Notes under the pieces: generated by a model | Databases searched by the model: none | Seen by the model: the letters and a program-made list of their open reading frames with translations, nothing else | Told to the model about the DNA's origin: nothing | Origin: Candidatus Rifleibacteriota bacterium | Lineage (GTDB): Bacteria; Muiribacteriota; Ozemobacteria; Ozemobacterales; Ozemobacteraceae | Reading direction: 5' to 3' | NCBI GenBank assembly: GCA_012517355.1 | Contig: JAAYVD010000086.1 | Span: forward strand, 1-64,000 | DNA: 64,000 bases | Shown: piece after piece, positions 46,816 to 56,015 of the stretch | Position numbering within the stretch: the first letter of the stretch is position 1 | Layout: each line of letters starts with the position of its first letter | Translations under genes and position numbers: made by a program

Positions 46816-49752
46816 ATGAACGAGCCGCACGACCCTGCCAACGGCTTTTCCTGGGCGCGGTGGGCGGGGTTGGCGGGGTTCTTTCTGGGCATCCCCATCC
46901 TGCTCGCTCTGGGAGCGCTCGCGCTGGGGGACGCCGCCCGGCGCGAGGAGCGGGAACAGCGGCTCCGGGATCGGCTGGAACAGGCGTTCTCCCTCCTCGA
47001 GACGGGCACCAACCCCACCCTCCTGTATTCCCGCCTGTTGCGGAACCTCGAGCGGCACCTGTACATCGCCGCCCAGCCCAATGCCGCGCGGGTCGGCCAG
47101 ATGCGGCGAGCCCTGACCCGCCGGTTCCCCGGCCTCTTCACCTTCACCTTCCTCGACAGCCGGGGCGCCCCGATCCCCGGCTGGAGCGACGGCCGCCCAC
47201 CGCGAGCCCTGCTGCAGAGATTTTTCCAGGGATATCTCGCTCTGGCCGCGGGACGACCGCACGACCTCCCCGCGCTGCGCACCTTCATCTCCAGCTTCTT
47301 CGGCCCCCTGGCCCCCGTCGACCGGCTCATGTCAGGACAGGTGCTGCAGCTCAACCCCGGCGGCGAGCGGTCGTTCGTCTACCTGTCACAGCCCCGCCCC
47401 GAGGGGATGATGATCGTCCACCTCGGCATCGAGGGGGGAAGGGAACACCTGGCGCTGGCCGACCTGCTGCACCGGGCCCAGGACCCGCGGCGGGGCCTGT
47501 CCCTCGCCCTCATCGACCACCGGCAGCCCTGGTCACCCCAGGTAGCCTCGCTGCCCGCCGGTCCGGCGGTCCGGAAGGCCGCCTGGAGGGCCCTGCTGGC
47601 CCGACCCCAGGACCCGTTCCGGGCCGGGAACCGGGCCTGGGGCAGGCGCCCCCTGACCTCCCGGTTCAGCGTCTTCGGCTGTGTCGACCTGTCGGCGGCG
47701 GCCGGTTCCGATTCCCCGGCCCAGCGCCGGGCCTTGCTGTTGCTGTGGGTCATGACCGCCCTCGGGCTCTGGCTGGCCATGCATGGCGTGCCGCCGGTCT
47801 CCCTGTCGGTGCGGCAGACCCTGGCCCTCGCTTTCACCTACGCCGCGGGCCTTCCCCTGCTGGTCATGGCCCTGACCGCCCACGACGAGATCACCCAGCG
47901 TCGCCGGGTGCTCGAGGAGCGTTGGCACCGGCAGGCGGAACGGGTCCTGCGGCAGCTGGACGCCCGGTTCCCTCAGATGATCGAAGGCATGCGGTCTTCG
48001 CTGCAGGCATTTTTCCGCCAGGCGACCCTCTCCGACAGCCTGCGGGAGCGGGGGGGAAAGCGCTTGCTGGCGAGGATGCAGCGGCGCTTCTCCTGGGATT
48101 TCATGCGGATCGTCAATGCGGCCGGCCAGACGGTCCTCAACGACTTCCCCCTGATGTCCCGGGCGGTGGAGACGGAAAGCCTCGGCATGTTCAACCGGTG
48201 GGCGGTGCCCATCCTGGCCAACCTCCGCTCCTCGACCGCCAGCGGATCCGCCACAACCGGCCGGGACAAGACCACCGAGTTCCTGGGATCGCGAGCCACC
48301 GGGGAACTGGGCGCCCTGAGCCGCTTTGACCTCCACCTGGGCAGCGTGTATTTCTTCCTCTACCCCCTTTTCACCCGACAGGAGGAGGCGGAGCACCTTG
48401 CGATCCTCTTCTGGTCGCAGGAGAAACTGGAGAGCACCTACCTCGAGCGCAACCTTCTCCCCCTCTCCCGCACGCTCCCCGATACCTCGCTGTTGGCCGT
48501 CCATCGCCTGCATCCCACCCGCAGCCAGCCTGACGAAAGAGCGGTCCGCCCCTGGCGCCGGTTCGCCGACCGCATCCGCTCTCCCATCCATGGCCTGTGG
48601 GACCGCGAGGAGACCGGGGAGGAAACCACCCTGCTGACCGGCCTGCGAGGGTCGGAACTCACCGATTTCGACCTGGTGGCGGTCAGCGGGGACCGGTTCA
48701 TCCGCGAGGAGATCCGGCGCACCGTCAGCGAGTATGCCCTGGCCGGACTGCTCACCCTGCTCATCAGCCTGGCCGTGGGAACCGTGGTGGCGCAGGCCTT
48801 TCTGGTGCCGATCGGCGACCTGGCCGCCGGCGTCGCGGCCATGGAGCGCCGCGCCTTCTCCCATCGCCTCCCCGTTCATGCCCCCGACGAGTTCGGAGCC
48901 CTGGCCACCGCCTTCAACCGGATGCTCGAGGAGATGGCCGATCTCGAGGTGGCCCGCATCGTGCAGGAACAGGTCTTCCCCGCCGCCCCGCTGCAAGTGG
49001 GGGGCTGGGAGGTGTTCGGCAGCTGCCGGCCCGCCACCGAGGTGGGCGGCGACTACTTGGACTACTTCCCCCTGCCCGGCGACCGGATCATGGTCGTCCT
49101 GGGTGACGTCTCCGGTCACGGGGTGGCGGCCGCCCTGGTGGTGGCCATGGCCAAGGCGGTGGTCGGCCACCCCGAGCGGCCCGAGGATCCGGTCGCCATG
49201 TTGCAGACCATGAACGCGGTTCTTTCCCCACTCCTGAAGAAGCGGCGGATGATGACCTGCACCGCCCTCGTCCTGGAGCCCGGGGCAGGGCGGCTCCTGG
49301 TGGCCAATGCCGGCCACTCGTATCCCCTGCAGATCACCCCGTTCTCGGCCAGCGAGCCAGGGGAACCGGGATTCCCCCTCGGGGCCAGGCGAACCCTCGA
49401 CCTGCCACGCCAGACCTTTGCCCTGACCCCCGCCACCACGATCGTGCTGTATACCGACGGCCTGGTGGAGGCCCCCATGGCTTCGGGCGAGCCGATCGGC
49501 TATGCGCGGCTGCTGGCCCGCGCCCCGGGCCTGTGCCGGCCTACCGCCCCCGCCACGGTGGCGGCCTTCCGGGAGTGGCACGAGGGGCTCGCCGCCTGGA
49601 ACCCGCCCGGCGACGACGTGACGATCCTGGCCCTGCAGCCCGTGACCGGCGCGAAAGACCCCCTGGCGGAGAGCGAACCGGGCGGTCCACAGCGTCATCC
49701 GTGGCCGCAGGGGGAAAGCCCTTCCGGCGTCGTGTCGGTCGGAACCGGATGA
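46816..49752 (+). CDS. Membrane receptor with HAMP and PP2C (SpoIIE/RsbU) phosphatase domains, 1
   Basis: 978 residues. First helix near residues 13-36 (WAGLAGFFLGIPILLALG), a large extracytoplasmic region, a helical hairpin near 313-370 (LLLLWVMTALGLWLAMHG; LALAFTYAAGLPLLVMAL), a second extracytoplasmic region, another helix near 640 and a HAMP linker (VPIGDLAAGVAAMERRAFSHRL) near 665. The PP2C-type domain follows: CRPATEVGGDYLDYF near 735, GDVSGHGVAAALVVAMAKA near 763, ANAGHSYPL near 830, YTDGLVEA near 878 and GDDVTILAL near 933; metal Asp residues are present. Such proteins dephosphorylate anti-sigma antagonists. The last 25 residues come from a palindromic repeat. The stop overlaps the next start as ATGA. 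A leaderless promoter is in front. Confidence 0.9.
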   Translation: MNEPHDPANGFSWARWAGLAGFFLGIPILLALGALALGDAARREEREQRLRDRLEQAFSLLETGTNPTLLYSRLLRNLERHLYIAAQPNAARVGQMRRALTRRFPGLFTFTFLDSRGAPIPGWSDGRPPRALLQRFFQGYLALAAGRPHDLPALRTFISSFFGPLAPVDRLMSGQVLQLNPGGERSFVYLSQPRPEGMMIVHLGIEGGREHLALADLLHRAQDPRRGLSLALIDHRQPWSPQVASLPAGPAVRKAAWRALLARPQDPFRAGNRAWGRRPLTSRFSVFGCVDLSAAAGSDSPAQRRALLLLWVMTALGLWLAMHGVPPVSLSVRQTLALAFTYAAGLPLLVMALTAHDEITQRRRVLEERWHRQAERVLRQLDARFPQMIEGMRSSLQAFFRQATLSDSLRERGGKRLLARMQRRFSWDFMRIVNAAGQTVLNDFPLMSRAVETESLGMFNRWAVPILANLRSSTASGSATTGRDKTTEFLGSRATGELGALSRFDLHLGSVYFFLYPLFTRQEEAEHLAILFWSQEKLESTYLERNLLPLSRTLPDTSLLAVHRLHPTRSQPDERAVRPWRRFADRIRSPIHGLWDREETGEETTLLTGLRGSELTDFDLVAVSGDRFIREEIRRTVSEYALAGLLTLLISLAVGTVVAQAFLVPIGDLAAGVAAMERRAFSHRLPVHAPDEFGALATAFNRMLEEMADLEVARIVQEQVFPAAPLQVGGWEVFGSCRPATEVGGDYLDYFPLPGDRIMVVLGDVSGHGVAAALVVAMAKAVVGHPERPEDPVAMLQTMNAVLSPLLKKRRMMTCTALVLEPGAGRLLVANAGHSYPLQITPFSASEPGEPGFPLGARRTLDLPRQTFALTPATTIVLYTDGLVEAPMASGEPIGYARLLARAPGLCRPTAPATVAAFREWHEGLAAWNPPGDDVTILALQPVTGAKDPLAESEPGGPQRHPWPQGESPSGVVSVGTG
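49664..49742 (+). repeat. 85-bp palindromic repeat at the junction of the two phosphatase genes
   Basis: CTGGCGGAGAGCGAACCGGG, GCGTCATCCGTGGCCGCAGG, GGGAAAGCCCTTCCGGCGTC and GTGTCGGTCGG. It encodes the C-terminal tail of the first phosphatase in frame and ends seven bases before the start of the second. Confidence 0.8.
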
Positions 49753-52712
49753 CTGGCCAGCCAGAAAAGGCCCTGCCGATGACGCTTTCCCCGCAGCCCA
49801 CCCGGGGCGGGCTTCCGCCGTTCCTGCGCTGGCTGGTGTTCTGCCTCGTCTTCTTCGGCCTGCCCGGGGTCCTGGTCTGGCAGATCTGGGACCGCACCGC
49901 ACGCGAACTGCTGGCGCAGGCGGCCGCCCAGGCCGGCCTGCAACTCTCGGCGGAAATCACGCATCTTCAGCCCATCTATGGCGACGCAGGCCAGAACAAC
50001 CTGCTGTTCAGCCACATCCAATGGCGGGTCTTCCGTGATCCGATCCTTCGGGCCCCGCCCTGGTGGAGCGCTTCCGGCCCGGTCGACCCGGCCGGCACTC
50101 TGGCACGGATCAAGCGACGCCTGCAACGACGGTTGCCCGGGCTGGTCTCGTTCGTCCTCCTCGACCACAAGGGCCGGGTGGTCCCCGGGGTGTCCGAGAC
50201 GCCCGCCGGCCTGGATCCGCTGTGGCAAACCTTCTGGGAAGACTATCGCCACACCCAGGGCCGGGACCAGGCCAACATCAAAAAGCCGCCGGAAACCTAC
50301 CGGCCCCTGTTCGGGTCGCTGTTCGGGCGGGAAACCGTGGCGCGGCTGCAGGATCGGCTGGTCTCGACGAGCTACCGCACGCACGGGGCCAGGATCATGT
50401 TCAGCCGGGCGTATCCCCAGGGGATGCTGTGCTCCTTCTTCCATCAGAAACCCGGTTGGCAGGGGCCCTTGTTCCGGATCATCCTGGACCTGAACCCCAG
50501 CGGGAAAAAAGATCTGAGAATCGGATTCGTCGACCGCCGGCGTGACCCCGCCCGCTGGTTCCCCGCCGGCCCCGCGCGGGCGGGTCTGCCCGCCGCGCTC
50601 CTGGCCCTCGAAGGCAGCACCGAACCCGTCGTGTCCCGCGAAGGATTCTGGTGGTCCCAGGCCATCCTCGACCCCCATTGCCGTTTGGTGGCCGCCCTGC
50701 CCGACCGCACCACCCCTGGCCTGCAGGCCACCGGCCTCCGACTGGCCCGTGGACTGCTGCTGCTGGGAGGCCTGCTCGCCGGCCTGACCTGGACCATCTC
50801 GGAGGGAGGACGTTCCCTGCCGCTGGGGATCCGCCAGAAGCTGTGGTTTCTGCTGGCCTGGTTGACCGGGATCCCCCTCATGTTGCTGGGCCTGTCGGCC
50901 CATGGATTCCTGGCGGAATACCGGTACCTGCTCGAGCAGGAGACCCGGGTCTCCCGCGAATGCACCCTGCGCGAACTCGACCGCCGGTTCCTCGACCACC
51001 TGGGAACCATCGAACGGGTCGTGCGCCGGACCCTGCAGGGGAACCACCTCGGAGCCCCCGGCAACCTGCCGGCCCTGCGACGACGGATGGACGTCCTCGA
51101 TCGGCGGTTCCGCCCCTCCTTCTGCCAGCTGGTCGATGCCCAGGGCCGGGATCAGATCGACCGCCAGGTTCCCTGGGCATGGCAGGATCCGTATGTTCCA
51201 CGCATCATCCAGCAGCAGGTCACGATGCTGTTCGACCTTTTCAACCCGAAAGGAACAGCGGGGGGCAGGAGTTCCGGCGCCGCGCAGATGATGGCCGCCA
51301 CCGCCGAGATGTACGGGTTGAACCCCGAACTCCTGCGCGGCCAGTTCCGGCAGTCCATCAACCATCTCGCCGAGATCCGGCTGGCCGCTGCCAACCTGCG
51401 GGCCATCCTGGTGCCGATCCATCACGGGGCCGACGTTCCCCTGGTCGCGGTTCTCGGCTGGGAGTCGGAAGGGCTGGAAGCGGCATTCGCCGGGGAATTC
51501 TTCGCCGCCCACCCCTCCCAGCCCGGCCAGGAGGAACTCGTCATCTACACCTCCAAACCGGGATACCAGCCGGCCAGCCCCCGATGGCGGAGTCTCCTCG
51601 ACCACCTGCGCCGGTGGCTGGACAATTCCCACGAGCCCATCCACTTCCAGGTGGTCGATGGCCGGGAGGCTCTCCAGGGAACAGCCCTGGCCGGGTCATA
51701 CCTGGGCAAGAGTTTCTTGTACATCCTGCAGCCCGCCTCGCAGTTCACCGCCCGGATCGCCGGACGCCTCGGACCGATCCTCGTCGTCACCCTGTTGATC
51801 CTCGCCACCACGGCCGGCGTCGGGCTCTTCCTCGGCCGCCACTTCCTCGGCCCCATCGATGCGCTGCGGGAAGGGATCGCCGCCCTGCAGGCCCGTTCGT
51901 TCAAGGTCCGCCTGCCGGTGACGGGCAAGGACGAACTGGCCGACCTGACGACCGCCTTCAACCGCATGATGGAAGGCATGGCGGAACTCGAACTGGCCGG
52001 CCTGATCCAGGACAACCTGTTCCCCGACAAGCCCCTGGTCTGGCAGGGCTGGCAGGTCGCCGGGTCCTGCACCCCCGCCGCCCGGGTGGGCGGGGACTAC
52101 TTCGACTTCTTCCCCCTCGACGACCGGCACCTCGGCCTGGTGGTGGGAGACGTCTCCGGGCACGGGGTCGGGGCCGCCCTGGTGGTGGCCATGGCCAAGG
52201 CCCTGGTCTCCTTCCCCGGCCGCCGGTTCACCCCGGGGGGCACCCTCGATCTCACCCACGCCTTCTTCCGCAGCCATCTCGGCCAGTGCAAACTGATGAC
52301 CTGCTGGTTCGGGGTGGTCGACACGGCGTCCGGGACCCTCACCTATGCCAATGCCGGTCACTGTTACCCATTACTTGTACAAAACAAAGCTTCCTGTCAT
52401 CTGGCGGCGCCGGGCTACCCCCTGGGGGTCCGGACGCGACGGAAGAACACCGAGACCACGGTGCCCCTGCCAGCGGGGTCCACCCTGCTGCTCTACTCCG
52501 ACGGCGTAATCGAAGCGGCCACCCCGGCCGGCGGCATGGTGGGATACGACGGACTGGCCGCCGCCGCCGTCCAGCACGTCCGGCCGGGAGCCCCCGCCAC
52601 GTTGGCCGCCCTCACCGCGTGGTTCGGGGCGGTCACCGGCGGCCTGCCCCCGGCCGACGACGTGACCCTGGTGGTCGTGCAGGCGCCGGTCGGGTGTCCC
52701 GGTGACCGATGA
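49749..52712 (+). CDS. Membrane receptor with HAMP and PP2C (SpoIIE/RsbU) phosphatase domains, 2
   Basis: 987 residues, ATG 49749 overlapping the previous stop as ATGA. Architecture copies the first gene: helix near 25-47 (LVFCLVFFGLPGVLVWQIW), sensor region, helical pair near 325-385 (LARGLLLLGGLLAGLTW; WFLLAWLTGIPLMLLGL), second extracytoplasmic region, helix near 672 (PILVVTLLILATTAGVGLFLG), HAMP (LGPIDALREGIAALQARSFKVRL), PP2C domain with AARVGGDYFDFF near 777, GDVSGHGVGAALVVAMAKA near 799, ANAGHCYPL near 872, YSDGVIEA near 916 and ADDVTLVVVQ near 970. Low identity outside motifs means the two likely sense different signals. An ATG at 49779 is an alternative start. A SpoIIE-type phosphatase acting on a STAS protein is inferred. 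Confidence 0.9.
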   Translation: MTGQPEKALPMTLSPQPTRGGLPPFLRWLVFCLVFFGLPGVLVWQIWDRTARELLAQAAAQAGLQLSAEITHLQPIYGDAGQNNLLFSHIQWRVFRDPILRAPPWWSASGPVDPAGTLARIKRRLQRRLPGLVSFVLLDHKGRVVPGVSETPAGLDPLWQTFWEDYRHTQGRDQANIKKPPETYRPLFGSLFGRETVARLQDRLVSTSYRTHGARIMFSRAYPQGMLCSFFHQKPGWQGPLFRIILDLNPSGKKDLRIGFVDRRRDPARWFPAGPARAGLPAALLALEGSTEPVVSREGFWWSQAILDPHCRLVAALPDRTTPGLQATGLRLARGLLLLGGLLAGLTWTISEGGRSLPLGIRQKLWFLLAWLTGIPLMLLGLSAHGFLAEYRYLLEQETRVSRECTLRELDRRFLDHLGTIERVVRRTLQGNHLGAPGNLPALRRRMDVLDRRFRPSFCQLVDAQGRDQIDRQVPWAWQDPYVPRIIQQQVTMLFDLFNPKGTAGGRSSGAAQMMAATAEMYGLNPELLRGQFRQSINHLAEIRLAAANLRAILVPIHHGADVPLVAVLGWESEGLEAAFAGEFFAAHPSQPGQEELVIYTSKPGYQPASPRWRSLLDHLRRWLDNSHEPIHFQVVDGREALQGTALAGSYLGKSFLYILQPASQFTARIAGRLGPILVVTLLILATTAGVGLFLGRHFLGPIDALREGIAALQARSFKVRLPVTGKDELADLTTAFNRMMEGMAELELAGLIQDNLFPDKPLVWQGWQVAGSCTPAARVGGDYFDFFPLDDRHLGLVVGDVSGHGVGAALVVAMAKALVSFPGRRFTPGGTLDLTHAFFRSHLGQCKLMTCWFGVVDTASGTLTYANAGHCYPLLVQNKASCHLAAPGYPLGVRTRRKNTETTVPLPAGSTLLLYSDGVIEAATPAGGMVGYDGLAAAAVQHVRPGAPATLAALTAWFGAVTGGLPPADDVTLVVVQAPVGCPGDR

Positions 52713-52729
52713 CATGGATCGGGCACTTG

Positions 52730-52774
52730 TCCCAATGACCAATACTTGACGCTCTCGGTCCCAATTGGTAGTAT
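52730..52774 (+). promoter_or_regulatory. Promoter and probable operator of the double-HTH gene
   Basis: TTGACG (52746-52751), 17-base spacer, TAGTAT (52769-52774). GTCCCAAT occurs twice, at 52730-52737 and 52758-52765, flanking the -35, with CCAATAC/TTGGTAGTAT next to each; direct repeats at a promoter suggest autoregulation. Confidence 0.6.
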
Positions 52775-52842
52775 TTCCGGAGCGACCGGCCTGCCGTGGC
52801 GCCGTTCCGCCCGGCCCCATCTCGAACTTGCAGAGGACCACC

Positions 52843-53766
52843 GTGAAGAAGACAACCACCAAGAAACCCGCTGCCGAGGCCTGCCCCGTCCCCCCCTGGG
52901 AACCCAAGCCCCTGCTGAAACTGGTTCGGTATCTCGGCCTCTCGCAGGCGGAACTGGCCCGTCTGATCGGCATCTCCTACTCCACCTTCCGCGCCTGGAT
53001 CGGCGGCCGCACCCAGGATCCCTCCCCCCGCACCCTCGGACAGCTGAAGAAATTCGAGAAGAAGATCCCCGCCCTGCGCGAGGCCGCCCTGCAACGCCAG
53101 GCCGAATGCCAGGAGAAGGAACAGCGCCGGGCCTCGCGCCTCGGCAAGCCCTGGCCGGTCAACCGCATCCGGTCCTTCATGCATACCTGGGGCATGAGCC
53201 AGGCCGAGTTCGCCATCTTCTGCGGCGTCTCCTACGACTCCGTCACCTCCTGGAGCCGCGGCCGCCGCCACCTCGTGCGCCGCCAGACCGCCGAGCACGT
53301 GGAATGCGCCGAGCAGGCCGCCCGCACCCGCGGGTTCCCCCTCGTCGGGCCCAACGTCAAGAAGAACCCCTGGGCAGCCCTGAAGGCGTTCGCCGTCAAG
53401 AACCGCTGCCTGAGCCGGCTGGGCGAGATCCCCCGCGGCCTGCAGGGCACCTTCACCATCCGCGCCGCCGAGGCGGCCCCCGGCCGGTTCCTCAAGGGCA
53501 AGCCCACCGACAAGATCACCATCAAAAAGGGCAAGGCGCGCCAGTCCCTCGAGATCAAGATCGTCTGCGGCAAGACGACCCTCGCCCTGACCGGCTCCTG
53601 GATGAAACTCGGCGGCATCGACTACGTCGCCCTCACCGCCCCCGCCGACGACCCCCGCTTCTTCCAGGGCATGGCCGGCTGCCTGACCCCCGGCCAGACC
53701 CTGCTGCGCTTCAGCCTGTGGTCGGCCAAACCGCTGCCGCTACGCCTGCTGGCCGCCGGTCACTGA
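52843..53766 (+). CDS. Double helix-turn-helix regulator with C-terminal beta domain
   Basis: 307 residues from GTG 52843, AGAGGA six bases upstream. Two similar Cro/XRE-type HTH units: LSQAELARLIGISYSTFRAWIGGR near residues 33-55 and MSQAEFAIFCGVSYDSVTSWSRGR near 118-142. A linker of Lys/Arg follows, then a C-terminal domain with FTIRAAEAAPGRFLKGK, ITIKKGKARQSLEIKIVCG and LTPGQTLLRFSLWSA that I do not recognise; it looks beta-rich. A twin HTH in one chain should bind a repeated site, which fits the GTCCCAAT pair at its own promoter. A strong terminator follows. Downstream of the PP2C genes but with its own promoter. Confidence 0.78.
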   Translation: MKKTTTKKPAAEACPVPPWEPKPLLKLVRYLGLSQAELARLIGISYSTFRAWIGGRTQDPSPRTLGQLKKFEKKIPALREAALQRQAECQEKEQRRASRLGKPWPVNRIRSFMHTWGMSQAEFAIFCGVSYDSVTSWSRGRRHLVRRQTAEHVECAEQAARTRGFPLVGPNVKKNPWAALKAFAVKNRCLSRLGEIPRGLQGTFTIRAAEAAPGRFLKGKPTDKITIKKGKARQSLEIKIVCGKTTLALTGSWMKLGGIDYVALTAPADDPRFFQGMAGCLTPGQTLLRFSLWSAKPLPLRLLAAGH

Positions 53767-53787
53767 CCGTCACCCCCGACCGTTCTG

Positions 53788-53816
53788 ACGGCCCGCCCCA
53801 CCGGCGGGCCGTTTTC
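53788..53816 (+). terminator. Intrinsic terminator after the double-HTH gene
   Basis: ACGGCCCGCC (53788-53797) and GGCGGGCCGT (53803-53812), CCACC loop, then TTTC. Confidence 0.88.
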
Positions 53817-53854
53817 ATTGGCGACCCCGCCATTGATCAGGTGCGTTTTCCCAA

Positions 53855-53912
53855 CCCCGACACATCGGAAGGGGGTGGCTTCTCGGATGGCGGGACGAGA
53901 CACTGGCATCTT
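53855..53912 (-). repeat. Degenerate palindromic repeat
   Basis: CCCCGACACATCGGAAGGGG then TCTCGGATGGCGGGACGAGA. Left half of a minus-orientation unit only. Confidence 0.5.
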
Positions 53913-54030
53913 CTCAGGCACTCCAGGAATGCAGGGAAAACGGAGAAGATGGGGAAGGGGCGAACGGGATCCGAACATCCGGCTGGCGGGGCAAGTATGG
54001 CCGAGGTTTGGATGGAAGGGAGGAAGGAAC

Positions 54031-55137
54031 TCAGTCCGACGACGGTTCGGGCAGGATCCGCCCCCCGGCCAGGAGACGGTCGCCCCGGAACACCACGGCC
54101 GACTGGCCGGGTGTGATGGCCCGGGCCGGTTCCGCCAGCTCCACCTCCCACGGGCCGTCCGGCGGGGCGGCCACCAGGCGGCCGGGAAGCGGGCGGGCCC
54201 GGTGCCGGATCTGGACGAGCACGGGTTCGTCCCCGGGAGGCCCGGAGAGCAGGGAATTGACCCGCCCGAGCCGCAGGCGACGCCCCAGCAGCTCCTCTTC
54301 CCCCCCGACGCGGACCTCCCGGCGGGCGGCATCGATCCCGGTCACGAACAGGCGTCGGTTGTGCCCGCCCCCCAGGCCGCGGCGCTGCCCCACGGTGTAG
54401 CCCAGGTAGCCCGCGTGTTCCCCCAGGACACTGCCCCGGGCATCGACCAGGAGACCGGGCCGGAACCCGGGATGACCGGCCGGCAGGCACCGCCGCAGGA
54501 AACCGACGTAATCGCCGTCGGGCACGAAGCAGATCTCCTGGGACTCGGCCTTGCGGGCGGTTCCCAGGTCGAGCCGGGCGGCCACCGCCCGCACCTCGGG
54601 TTTGGCCATGCCCCCGATGGGGAGCAGCAGGTGCGCCAGGATGTCACGCGGCAGCTGCCACAGGAAATACGCCTGGTCCTTCGCCGCATCCAGGCCGCGA
54701 TGGAGGGCCATGCCGCCTTCTGGCGCGGGCAGGATCCGGGCGTAATGGCCGGTGGCCACCGCCTCGAAACCCATGGCCCGGGCCCGTTCCAGCAGGTAGG
54801 GGATCTTCACGGTGGCGTTGCAGACGACGCAGGGGTTCGGGGTGCGCCCCGCCACGTATTCGGCCACGAAATCGTCGATGACGGCGGCCCGGAAGCGGTC
54901 GGCCACGTCGAGGACGAGATGGGGGATGCCCAGCCGCGCGGCCACCCCGCGCGCCGCCTCGACGCCTTCCAGGCCGCAGCAGCTGCGGGGTCCGCCCGGC
55001 AGGTCGGCGTAGCAGAAGGTCTTGAGGGTGACCGCGGCGAGTTCGGCCCCTTCCTCACGCAGGAGGGCGGCCGCCACCGAGGAGTCGACCCCCCCGGAGA
55101 GGGCCACCAGGACCTTGCGGGACGAGGCCGGGGCCAT
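54031..55137 (-). CDS. mnmA: tRNA-specific 2-thiouridylase MnmA
   Basis: 368 residues. PP-loop SGGVDSSVAAALL near residue 14; nucleophile Cys in TPNPCVVCN near residue 100; second catalytic Cys in KAESQEICFVP near 202; GHYARI and RLDLGTARK motifs in between; C-terminal beta barrel with GYTVGQRRGLG and RPLPGRLVAAPP. MnmA thiolates U34 of Lys, Glu and Gln tRNAs using ATP and sulfur from a persulfide carrier. ATG 55137 overlaps the stop of the permease gene (TGATG). It is the last gene of a five-gene overlapping set; its place next to an ABC exporter is unusual. Confidence 0.97.
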   Translation of the reverse strand: MAPASSRKVLVALSGGVDSSVAAALLREEGAELAAVTLKTFCYADLPGGPRSCCGLEGVEAARGVAARLGIPHLVLDVADRFRAAVIDDFVAEYVAGRTPNPCVVCNATVKIPYLLERARAMGFEAVATGHYARILPAPEGGMALHRGLDAAKDQAYFLWQLPRDILAHLLLPIGGMAKPEVRAVAARLDLGTARKAESQEICFVPDGDYVGFLRRCLPAGHPGFRPGLLVDARGSVLGEHAGYLGYTVGQRRGLGGGHNRRLFVTGIDAARREVRVGGEEELLGRRLRLGRVNSLLSGPPGDEPVLVQIRHRARPLPGRLVAAPPDGPWEVELAEPARAITPGQSAVVFRGDRLLAGGRILPEPSSD

Positions 55138-56015
55138 CAGGACAGGATCTGTTTGCGCTGGAAGACCGCGATGGCCAGCAGGAAGAAGAAGGCGGCCCAG
55201 CCGAGGCTGGCCACCATCGGTTCCCTGACCCAGGGGTCGGCCAGCGACAGGGTCTTGCCCAGGATCCCCTGGACGGTCTTGATCTCGGACAGCCGCGACA
55301 GGTGACGGGTGAAGCACCAGTCGGCCACCTGGCCGTACCGGGCATCGAGCCTGGTCAGGTAGGGGGCCATCAATACGTAGGTCTGCATGGTCATCAGCAC
55401 GATCAGGCTGATGAAGGCCATCAGCACAGGCGACTCGGAGAACATCGAGAACAGGATGAAGAAGCCCACCAGCGCGAGGTTGGCCAGAAAGCTCAGCACG
55501 AACAGCTGAAGGGCGGCCGACGTCTCGACCAGGACGGTCGTGGCGGGTTTGACGTCCCAGATCATGGCGGGGTTTTCGGTCACCGCCCGCGCCACCCACA
55601 GGTCGAGCTGGAGGAAGAACCCGCCCAGGGCGACGGCCAGCAGCAGGAACACCAGGACCGCCAGGGCCTTGGCCACCACCACCTGCCACCGCCGGACCGG
55701 CGTCAGCAGCAGCAGCTTGAGGTAGCCCCGGCCCGACTCGCCCGAGAAACTGTCGCCGATGACCAGGGCCAGGAAGAAGGGGGAGATCCAGCCGAACAGC
55801 AACATGTGGGCGGTGAACAGCCCCCGCACCATCTCGACCAGCACCGAGTATTCCAGGCCGCCCAGGCCCAGGCCCTTCATCTTGAGGTAGACCAGCAGGG
55901 CGATGACACTCGCCAGCAACGGCACCACGTTGAGGGCGAGCAGGAACAGGAAGGCCTTCTTGCGGGCCAGCACCTTGACCAGTTCGAACCGGACCAGTGT
56001 CAGGAAGCGGGTCAC
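55137..56015 (-). CDS. ABC-2 transporter permease
   Basis: 292 residues, GTG 56015 overlapping the ATPase stop as GTGA. About six helices: FLLALNVVPLLASVIALLVYL, GLFTAHMLLFGWISPFFLALVIGDSF, VVVAKALAVLVFLLLAVALGGFFL, LQLFVLSFLANLALVGFFILFSMF, VLMAFISLIVLMTMQTYVLM and SLGWAAFFFLLAIAVFQ. The loop GDSFSGESGRGYLKLLLLTPVRR is the ABC-2 consensus (GE..G.l..LL..P..R). Together with the next ATPase it forms an exporter of unknown substrate. Coupled by overlap with mnmA as well. Confidence 0.9.
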   Translation of the reverse strand: MTRFLTLVRFELVKVLARKKAFLFLLALNVVPLLASVIALLVYLKMKGLGLGGLEYSVLVEMVRGLFTAHMLLFGWISPFFLALVIGDSFSGESGRGYLKLLLLTPVRRWQVVVAKALAVLVFLLLAVALGGFFLQLDLWVARAVTENPAMIWDVKPATTVLVETSAALQLFVLSFLANLALVGFFILFSMFSESPVLMAFISLIVLMTMQTYVLMAPYLTRLDARYGQVADWCFTRHLSRLSEIKTVQGILGKTLSLADPWVREPMVASLGWAAFFFLLAIAVFQRKQILS

